Part shown: one piece after another, positions 1-5,617 of the stretch
Numbering within the stretch: position 1 is the first letter of the stretch
How the letters are laid out: every line of letters begins with the position of its first letter
Assembly (NCBI GenBank): GCA_016934875.1
Contig: JAFGSC010000160.1
Coordinates: 1-7,822, forward strand
Direction of reading: 5' to 3'
From: Candidatus Atribacteria bacterium
Lineage (GTDB): Bacteria; Atribacterota; Phoenicimicrobiia; Phoenicimicrobiales; Stramentimicrobiaceae
Length of the DNA stretch: 7,822 nt
The notes under the pieces: model-generated
The model's input: only the letters and a program-made list of their open reading frames with translations
The model's database searches: none
Told to the model about the DNA's origin: nothing
Made by a program: the position numbers and the translations under genes

Positions 1-82
1 AAAGAATGGTTGAAAAATGCCAGTTTTTGGGTGAAAAAAATTTGTTTTGGGCCGAAATTAGGTGTTTTTAACGCAAAATGGG
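1..82. other. Non-coding flank at window edge
   Basis: No supported gene is seen here. One + strand frame is open from the first base to a stop at 115-117, but it has no start inside the window, and its last third lies inside the hairpin repeat that begins at 83. It reads as a repeat-derived frame, although the C-terminal end of a truncated upstream gene cannot be excluded without the preceding DNA. Confidence 0.4.
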
Positions 83-183
83 TTAAAGTTCGCATACTTC
101 GTTGCACTCGTCCTTAAAAAGGTCATTTACGCATGGTAAACTCCCTTTTTTCGGGCTTCACGCGCCTCATCTGCGAACTTTAA
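83..183. repeat. Long imperfect hairpin repeat (intergenic)
   Basis: A 12-base arm, TTAAAGTTCGCA (83-94), is exactly complemented by TGCGAACTTTAA (172-183). Inside it are two further nested stems: AAAAAGG (116-122) with CCTTTTT (144-150), and TTTAC (126-130) with GTAAA (136-140) around a 5-nt loop. The nesting gives one coherent cruciform-like structure of about 100 bp, richer in GC than the flanking DNA. No open frame of note lies inside. It resembles the dispersed, non-autonomous intergenic repeats common in Bacteroidota. Family membership is inferred from architecture, since only one copy is present here. Confidence 0.65.
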
Positions 184-373
184 AGAACAGCCACACGACT
201 TTATGGACAAACACTATTTAGTTTGACTAAAATTTAAAAAACAATGAATAATTTCAAATAGTTTTTTGCAATATCATATTGTTTTATAAAATCAATTTAA
301 TCAAAAGTCCACATATTATCCCCAAATGTCCTCCCAATAATATATTCAATTGAATACTTTCGAAAATAAATAA
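184..373. other. AT-rich intergenic spacer, no gene seen
   Basis: No plausible reading frame, RNA gene or clear Bacteroidota promoter (TTTG...TAnnTTTG) was found. The only local structures are a perfect 14-bp palindrome, TATTCAATTGAATA (343-356), and a weak 6-bp hairpin at 217-231. The palindrome could be an operator, but it lies about 250 bp from the next gene with a repeat element in between, so no role is assigned. Confidence 0.5.
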
Positions 374-588
374 TCAATGTCGTTTAATTAAGAGAATGAT
401 CTTACTATTCTAATTCGCTTTGAGAATTCTTAGTGCCTCCGCCTGCCAGGTTCGCCTGAGGCGGAGGCGGACAGGCCCGCCTGCCAGAGCAAAGCGGCGG
501 ACAGGTTAGAGACTTTGTGGCTATGTTTTTTTATGCCACCAAGACACAAAGTCTTAAAGTTTCTCAAAGCTTAATTAAACGACATTGA
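374..588. mobile_element. MITE-like inverted-repeat element
   Basis: Perfect 18-bp terminal inverted repeats bound the element: TCAATGTCGTTTAATTAA (374-391) and its complement (571-588). A second matching pair lies just inside, GCTTTGAGAA (417-426) with TTCTCAAAGC (561-570); the left side has 25 extra bases (392-416) between the two arms that the right side lacks. Possible 4-bp target duplications ATAA flank it (370-373 and 589-592), which is weak evidence in AT-rich DNA. An internal 9-bp stem (511-519 with 545-553) forms another hairpin. There is no transposase frame, so any movement would depend on a transposase elsewhere. The right end stops 20 bp before the hydrolase gene, so the element may supply or disrupt its promoter. 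Confidence 0.65.
435..505. repeat. GC-rich CCTGCC repeat inside the MITE-like element
   Basis: This is a compact GC-rich block in otherwise AT-rich DNA. CCGCCTGCCAG occurs twice (439-449 and 477-487) and GGCGGACAGG twice (466-475 and 496-505). GCCTCCGCC (435-443) pairs with GGCGGAGGC (460-468) as a 9-bp stem. The string CCTGCC..G..CAAAGC.G (480-497) recurs at 7697-7713, so the window holds two diverged copies of one family. Its position inside the inverted-repeat element suggests a later insertion or expansion there. Such GC-rich dispersed repeats are familiar in Bacteroidota genomes; no function is evident. Confidence 0.6.
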
Positions 589-598
589 ATAAGTAATT

Positions 599-602
599 AG
601 GA
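599..602 (+). promoter_or_regulatory. Shine-Dalgarno-like AGGA for the hydrolase gene
   Basis: AGGA sits 6 nt before the ATG at 609 and supports that start. It is worth noting because none of the other three genes has a comparable purine-rich site; their upstream regions are A- or T-rich, as is common in Bacteroidota. Confidence 0.45.
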
Positions 603-608
603 TTTAAA

Positions 609-3302
609 ATGAAAAACCTATTTTTTCTAATTATTATTTTGTCTTTCTGTCTTTTTTCCTGTCGCTATGAAGAAGATAAAACAGTCCTTAGAAACTGGAA
701 TATTCTGGGCCCTTTTCCGTTTAATGAGGCTGAATATAATATGGAACGGGATTTTCTGTCAGAATTTGGTTTTTCTGAAAATAATATTGATTATCCAACC
801 TTTTGTGATCTCTCGGAGAATAACCTGAAAACAAATTATCATCTTGATAAAGGATTTATTAATTCACCATTCTATTCTGCCCAGGATGTTGTAAATATCA
901 ATGAATTGATTGGACTGACTAAGGAGACTGCAATCACAGCGTGTGCATACCTGGGTTGTGTAATTAATTCCAAAAATACAAAAACAGTATGGTTAAACTT
1001 TGCCAGTGATAATGGTGCAAAAATCTGGCTTAACCATGAATTGATTTTTTTTAAAGATGATAAAACACGAAAAATAGCCAATTATCAGAATTACTTTAAG
1101 ATAAAACTTAAAAAAGGCGAAAATTTTTTACTGGTTAAAGTCAGTAATTATTTAATTGACTGGGACAGGAGATGGGAAATATTTGCACGGCTTGAAAAGT
1201 TTAGTAAAAAAGGCCTTGGTTCTTATTATAATACTCAATTGTTCAGGTATAACAATGATTACCTGAATAAAGGACTATATTCTACAGAAGATACTATTTT
1301 ATTTAACGATTATGCCTATGACTATTTACCTGTTGCAGGTAAAATAATTACATTTCAACATAGTGATTCGTCCATCCTGAGAGATACTGTTGAGCATTCT
1401 GATAATTGGCATTTGTATACCCGAAAGTTAAAAGAAGGCTTTTATAACGTGAAGCTACCTTTAAAGAAGGACACCTTAACCCAGATTATTTATATAGGGG
1501 ATATTGTTGAATATACCGATAGCTTAATCTCAGAATTGGATAATATTAAAATAGACAGTAGTGATAGAATTATTTTAGATGCAAATGTATTCCGCTATCA
1601 TCATTTATTGAATTATTTCGGGAACTATGTTGCTGACTTTTTTGACCCGAAAGGGATCAGTAAAAAGCTGGTCAGTATATGCAAAGAAATTGAATTGTTG
1701 TATAATAACCTAAGGTCTTCAAAACCTGCATTTGAACATCAAAGCGGGGTACATATAATGGCATTTTATTCAGAAATTGATCATTCAGTCCAGCATTATC
1801 TTTTACATATTCCCGAAGGATATAGCAAAAATTATCCAGTGGCTTTGTTCATTGGTATGCCTGTTGATTTAACTGTAGAATTTCCATATCTACAAAGCTG
1901 GCGATTGGCAAATGTTGAATTGAACAATGCATATCTTGCAGCAAGCAATAAATATAATATAGCTGTTATACAACCCGGGTGCCGGACAACATATAATGCC
2001 AATCTTAACGATATTGAGGAAACAGATTTGTTTGAAGCACTTGCTGATGTAAAAAAGCATTTTAAAATTGATACAAACAGGTTATATATCGCGGGAAGTT
2101 GTTCCGGGGGTTATCGTGCCCTGAGCACGGCAGTTAAGCATCCTTCCATGTTCGCTGCCATGTGCCTTGTGTCACCAATGGTTGAAAGACTTTATCAAAA
2201 CTTTGAATGGCTAAATAACAACCAACCGCTTATTTTTATTGATAACATTAAGCATTTGCCTGTTTTTCTATATCATAGCGTGAATGATCCACATTGGCCT
2301 GTAGAAGTTTCAGATGCATTTTATCAGCAAAATGTTAATAAACTGAACATTGCTTATTTTCGATATGAAGATGAAATTCAGGAGTTTTATTATGAGGATT
2401 ATCTGATGGATATTTTCAAAACATTAAAAGGTATTAAAAGAGAATCAAATCCTGAAAATATTTCTTTTTCAACAAACCAGCTAAAATATAATAATTCCTT
2501 TTGGCTTGAAATATCAGCCCTTCAGCAAAATAATCAAACCGGAAAAATTGAGGCAGCTATTAACAGAAACACCCTGAATATTACATCCCAAAATGTTTCA
2601 GAATATTCTATAAACACAGAATTATTGTCTTTCAATAACAGAAAACCATTATTGGTTTTTGAAAACGGGAAGCAAGTTTACGGCTCAATTGTAAACAATA
2701 AAATACTTTCAATAAACCATTTAGATACTGTTTTTTCAGGAACATCAAAAAATTCAACCATTGAAGGTCCTTTACAACATGTTTTCACCAGCCGGTTCAT
2801 TATTGTAAAAGGCACTACTGGCACAACAAGGCAATCAAAAATTATTGAGAATGTAGCTGATACTTTCAATACACATTGGATGAAAAGATACAAATGTTCC
2901 GCTATTGTTAAAAAAGATGTTTCAGTTACCGACGAAGATATTCAAAGTTCCCATTTGGTTTTGTTGGGAAATAGTAATACAAACCTGATTATTCAAAAAA
3001 TTTACAGCAAGATACCCCTGAAATTTCAAACAGATAAAATAGTACTTGGAACCAGAAACTTTTCAGGGCATGACCTCGGCATATATTTGGTGTACCCGAA
3101 CCCTTTAAATCCCAAAAAATACATTGCCATCATTGGCTCTAATAGTAATGAAACACTTTCATCCGGAGGGGATGATTTATATGAATATGCTTTAAAAGAT
3201 ATTTCTGCTTATGGATTTTACGATTTTAAAATATGGAAGAACCTGAATTCAGGACATTTCACAACAATTGATAAAGGATATTTCGACCCAACCTGGAAGT
3301 GA
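609..3302 (+). CDS. Lipoprotein with beta-sandwich and alpha/beta-hydrolase (prolyl-oligopeptidase/esterase-like) domains
   Basis: This 897-aa protein begins with a lipoprotein signal (lipobox LFSC, Cys18). The acidic EED at residues 21-23, just after the lipid-anchored Cys, resembles the Bacteroidota lipoprotein surface-export signal, so it may face outward (inference). An N-terminal beta-sandwich, about residues 30-195, carries the W..LGPF start (30-36) and SDNGAKIWLN (133-142), typical of jelly-roll domains that precede carbohydrate- or ester-active enzymes. The alpha/beta-hydrolase core spans about 375-615, with strand and helix RLYIAG...GGYRAL and the acid loop NDPHWPV (Asp560). The nucleophile elbow reads G-S-Cys498-S-G-G, placing Cys where Ser is normal. 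No His occurs from 563 to past 635, where the triad His is expected. The remaining 280 residues resemble the C-terminal part of secreted oligopeptidase-like proteins, including YPNPLNP near residue 836. The substrate is unknown; peptide or ester hydrolysis, or a non-catalytic binding role, are all possible. Confidence 0.8.
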   Translation: MKNLFFLIIILSFCLFSCRYEEDKTVLRNWNILGPFPFNEAEYNMERDFLSEFGFSENNIDYPTFCDLSENNLKTNYHLDKGFINSPFYSAQDVVNINELIGLTKETAITACAYLGCVINSKNTKTVWLNFASDNGAKIWLNHELIFFKDDKTRKIANYQNYFKIKLKKGENFLLVKVSNYLIDWDRRWEIFARLEKFSKKGLGSYYNTQLFRYNNDYLNKGLYSTEDTILFNDYAYDYLPVAGKIITFQHSDSSILRDTVEHSDNWHLYTRKLKEGFYNVKLPLKKDTLTQIIYIGDIVEYTDSLISELDNIKIDSSDRIILDANVFRYHHLLNYFGNYVADFFDPKGISKKLVSICKEIELLYNNLRSSKPAFEHQSGVHIMAFYSEIDHSVQHYLLHIPEGYSKNYPVALFIGMPVDLTVEFPYLQSWRLANVELNNAYLAASNKYNIAVIQPGCRTTYNANLNDIEETDLFEALADVKKHFKIDTNRLYIAGSCSGGYRALSTAVKHPSMFAAMCLVSPMVERLYQNFEWLNNNQPLIFIDNIKHLPVFLYHSVNDPHWPVEVSDAFYQQNVNKLNIAYFRYEDEIQEFYYEDYLMDIFKTLKGIKRESNPENISFSTNQLKYNNSFWLEISALQQNNQTGKIEAAINRNTLNITSQNVSEYSINTELLSFNNRKPLLVFENGKQVYGSIVNNKILSINHLDTVFSGTSKNSTIEGPLQHVFTSRFIIVKGTTGTTRQSKIIENVADTFNTHWMKRYKCSAIVKKDVSVTDEDIQSSHLVLLGNSNTNLIIQKIYSKIPLKFQTDKIVLGTRNFSGHDLGIYLVYPNPLNPKKYIAIIGSNSNETLSSGGDDLYEYALKDISAYGFYDFKIWKNLNSGHFTTIDKGYFDPTWK

Positions 3303-3378
3303 ATTGCTTATGTTAAAAAGAAACTAATAATATAAACTAAAAATATTGAAGAGGACCAGTTAACTTTTAAAATTAAAT

Positions 3379-3491
3379 CTTACGAAACCCACATGATATA
3401 AATAATTAACTCAAAGTTCGGATGAAAAAAATCTCGTAAGCATATTAAACAAATGTTGAAAACGAGAAATGTGGGTTCCATCCGGCTTTGA
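3379..3491 (+). promoter_or_regulatory. Candidate structured 5' leader of the small secreted protein gene
   Basis: Four complementary pairs are packed into about 110 nt. They are: CTTACGA (3379-3385) with TCGTAAG (3434-3440); AACCCACAT (3386-3394) with ATGTGGGTT (3469-3477); TCAAAGTTCGGATG (3411-3424) with CATCCGGCTTTGA (3479-3491), with one bulge or wobble; and TCTCGT (3432-3437) with ACGAGA (3462-3467). The second and third pairs cross each other, and the first and fourth share bases 3434-3437, so they are mutually exclusive. The last arm ends 18 nt before the ATG at 3510. This is compatible with a switching RNA leader, but also with a decayed repeat element: CGGATGAAA at 3419-3427 recurs at 7570-7578. 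No known riboswitch class was recognised. Confidence 0.4.
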
Positions 3492-3509
3492 AAAATAAAC
3501 TTAATTCAG

Positions 3510-3863
3510 ATGAAAAAACTAATTTTCTTATTCGCATTTATGATTGCAATGACAAGTTCATCATTTGCTTATACGTATTCGGTTAATAGTGTCAACGGGG
3601 GTGCTAAATCAGCATCATTCAACACCAATGCTACATCTGTTGCTGTAAATCTTGAGGTATTTGGTGGTTTTGGAGGATATGCACTAGCTCAGGTTCAAAT
3701 AGGTTCAGCATTTCAACAACTTTCTAGTGGTAACTCTACTTTGAAATATTATAGTGGAATTCTTAATTCACGTGGTTCTGGCTCTACTATAACACTTTTA
3801 GCAGAGACAGCTCCCGTATCTTCAGGACCATATAGCTATGCATATGCCAGGGCTTCCTGGTAA
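3510..3863 (+). CDS. Small secreted Ser/Gly/Ala/Tyr-rich protein
   Basis: This 117-aa protein has a clear Sec signal peptide: KK at residues 2-3, a hydrophobic core, then SSSFA with likely signal peptidase I cleavage after Ala20. The mature part would be about 97 residues. It lacks Cys, so it is not a lipoprotein, and it also lacks Asp. It is rich in Ser, Gly, Ala, Tyr and Thr, with alternating hydrophobic/polar stretches (ATSVAVNLEV, ALAQVQI, TITLLAET) that suggest an all-beta fold. It ends in YAYARASW, with a terminal Trp. I do not recognise the family. The next two genes encode a periplasmic chaperone-like lipoprotein and a glycan-ligase-like membrane protein, and no obvious terminator separates them (82 nt), so it may be their client (inference). 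It could instead be an independent structural or surface protein. No Shine-Dalgarno sequence is seen before the ATG. Confidence 0.75.
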   Translation: MKKLIFLFAFMIAMTSSSFAYTYSVNSVNGGAKSASFNTNATSVAVNLEVFGGFGGYALAQVQIGSAFQQLSSGNSTLKYYSGILNSRGSGSTITLLAETAPVSSGPYSYAYARASW

Positions 3864-3945
3864 TTTATGATTATACTGGTTCTCTTCAATTATTATTATA
3901 AACTCAAAAAATTTAAAACTATCCAGATCATTAAAAGTAAAATAT

Positions 3946-5598
3946 ATGAGCATTACCAATTATTTTATGAAGAAGTATAATTATCTCATACATATTTTAA
4001 TTATTGCTATTTTATTAATTAGTTGTAATTCAAATAAAAATAAGCAGGAAATTTCTGATGAGATAGTCCTGAAAATTGGCCAGAACGAGCAGACTAAATA
4101 TGAATTTGAAAGAAACAAAGAAAGAACGTTTAACAGGAGCGATAGTTATCAGAAATGGATGAACAATTATATTGATGAAGCATATTTTTTGGCAGATGCC
4201 TTAGATCAAAAGTATGATACCCTTTCAACAATAAATAAAATAGTCAAATATGCTTCTTATTCGATGATTGGCCGTGTTGACGGATATTTATGGCAAAAAG
4301 TTGAGGATCCGAAACTTTCAATTTCAAATACTGAAATTAAAGAGTGTTATAAAAGGCAAAACAAATTATTTTATATCGAAACCTTGAAGTTACCTGATAA
4401 AGAAACACTTACCTCATTATTAAAAAATGATACATTGATAAAATCTGAAGCTGATTTAAAAAAACTAATTTCTTCTTGTAAATCCAATAATGCTGTACAA
4501 TATTTAAACCAGGTTTATATTTACCCATATAATGAACTGGAATTTGCCAAAGAATTTATTTACGAAATGAAACCCGGTACTGTAAGTGATTTTCAATATA
4601 CCAATTCCGGAATATATATGATCCATTTGCTTAAAGTTGAAGACAAACCACAAAAATCCTTTGAAAAAGAAAAAGAACTGATCAAAATAGTGTTGTTAGA
4701 TATCAAAAAGAAAAAAATTGCTGACAACAAACAAAAGGAAGTGCTTGAAAAAGCAAATACCACAATCTCCGAAAAAATTGCAGATGAATTGATGTTAATT
4801 ATAAAAAACAAGAATGATTCTGTCTTAAAACAAAGATCGGATACAATAATGACTTTTACCTTCCATGGACAAAGATTATCTTTTCTTTTAAAAGATTTCT
4901 ATGACTATTATAAATTCAATCCATTCATGAATGTTATTGATAATGAACAAAATTTAATACAGGTGCTTAACGGTTATGTAGAAGAAGTTTATCTGTTTGC
5001 TGAAGCGGAAAATCTGGGTGTTACAGATGATCAAAGATATAGGCTTGACAGAAAATTTTTTAAAAACAGACTGATTGTCAATGAATACCTGAATGACAAT
5101 TTTTATAAAAGAATAAACATTACAGATGCTGAAACAAAAAAATATTACGAAGAAAGAAAGCAGGAATTTTCTGAAGGTAAAGTTTGTGAGGTATCGTTGT
5201 TTTATTTCGAAGACCTTAATGCGGCTCTTGAAAATTACGAATACATTAATTCGCAATTATCTATCGGAAATTTCAGCACTTTCGCTGATACCTCAATAAT
5301 AAAAGGATTAGAAATGTATAAAGCAGTTGAAATAGACAACCAAAGCAATGAATTAACAAAAGAAATAGTGAGGTTGATTTTTGATATAGAAACCAACCGT
5401 TTGTCTATACCGATTGAATACAAAAACAATTTCCTGCTGTTTATTAAAACAAAAGAAGAAGGTAAGCGAATTAAAACATATGATGAATCTTTAAATGAGG
5501 TTACCAATCAAATAAGAATTAACAAAATTGAATTATTAAGACAAGAAAAACTCGGTGAATTAAGAAAAAAGTATTCAATGGAAATTAATAAGTTATAA
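3946..5598 (+). CDS. SurA/PpiC-like lipoprotein with two tandem chaperone/isomerase units
   Basis: This 550-aa periplasmic lipoprotein has a signal peptide ending in lipobox LISC (Cys27). The following residues (NSNKNKQ) are not acidic, so retention facing the periplasm is likely. Two similar units follow, about 267 residues apart. Unit 1 runs from about 40 to 245 and unit 2 from about 298 to 540. Each has a SurA_N-like start, a helical segment (NNYIDEAYFLADA at 73-85; NGYVEEVYLFAEA at 342-354), a linker (VDGYL at 111-115; VNEYL at 378-382) and a parvulin-like beta part (GIYMIHLLKVED at 222-233; NFLLFIKTKEEG at 495-506). The usual parvulin active-site His motif is not visible in either unit, so a holdase-type chaperone role is more likely than prolyl isomerisation. 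ATG 3967 (MKKYNYL...) is a plausible alternative start; 3946 is kept because of its A-rich upstream region. It is closely coupled to the downstream gene. Confidence 0.8.
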   Translation: MSITNYFMKKYNYLIHILIIAILLISCNSNKNKQEISDEIVLKIGQNEQTKYEFERNKERTFNRSDSYQKWMNNYIDEAYFLADALDQKYDTLSTINKIVKYASYSMIGRVDGYLWQKVEDPKLSISNTEIKECYKRQNKLFYIETLKLPDKETLTSLLKNDTLIKSEADLKKLISSCKSNNAVQYLNQVYIYPYNELEFAKEFIYEMKPGTVSDFQYTNSGIYMIHLLKVEDKPQKSFEKEKELIKIVLLDIKKKKIADNKQKEVLEKANTTISEKIADELMLIIKNKNDSVLKQRSDTIMTFTFHGQRLSFLLKDFYDYYKFNPFMNVIDNEQNLIQVLNGYVEEVYLFAEAENLGVTDDQRYRLDRKFFKNRLIVNEYLNDNFYKRINITDAETKKYYEERKQEFSEGKVCEVSLFYFEDLNAALENYEYINSQLSIGNFSTFADTSIIKGLEMYKAVEIDNQSNELTKEIVRLIFDIETNRLSIPIEYKNNFLLFIKTKEEGKRIKTYDESLNEVTNQIRINKIELLRQEKLGELRKKYSMEINKL

Positions 5599-5617
5599 CC
5601 AATATTGCTATACTTTG

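Noticed and set aside
1..117. Start-less open frame ending at 115-117, possible tail of an upstream gene
   Set aside because: The last part lies inside the 83-183 hairpin repeat and no domain is recognisable; the missing upstream DNA prevents a decision.
343..356. 14-bp palindrome TATTCAATTGAATA as an operator
   Set aside because: It lies far upstream of the first gene with a mobile-type element in between, and AT-rich palindromes of this kind arise easily by chance.
435..505. CRISPR-like array in the GC-rich block
   Set aside because: The direct repeats are only 10-11 bp, occur twice each at different periods (30 and 38 bp), and no cas gene is present.
3864..3945. Terminator after the small secreted protein gene
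   Set aside because: No stable stem followed by a T-run was found; the gap is simply AT-rich.
4954..5256. 100-aa minus-strand open frame, and similar minus-strand frames inside the other genes
   Set aside because: These are antisense shadows of well-supported + strand genes, with no start context or domain of their own.
5615..5617. TTG as the start of the Wzy_C gene
   Set aside because: An ATG follows immediately at 5618 and is the simpler start; there is no Shine-Dalgarno evidence favouring TTG.
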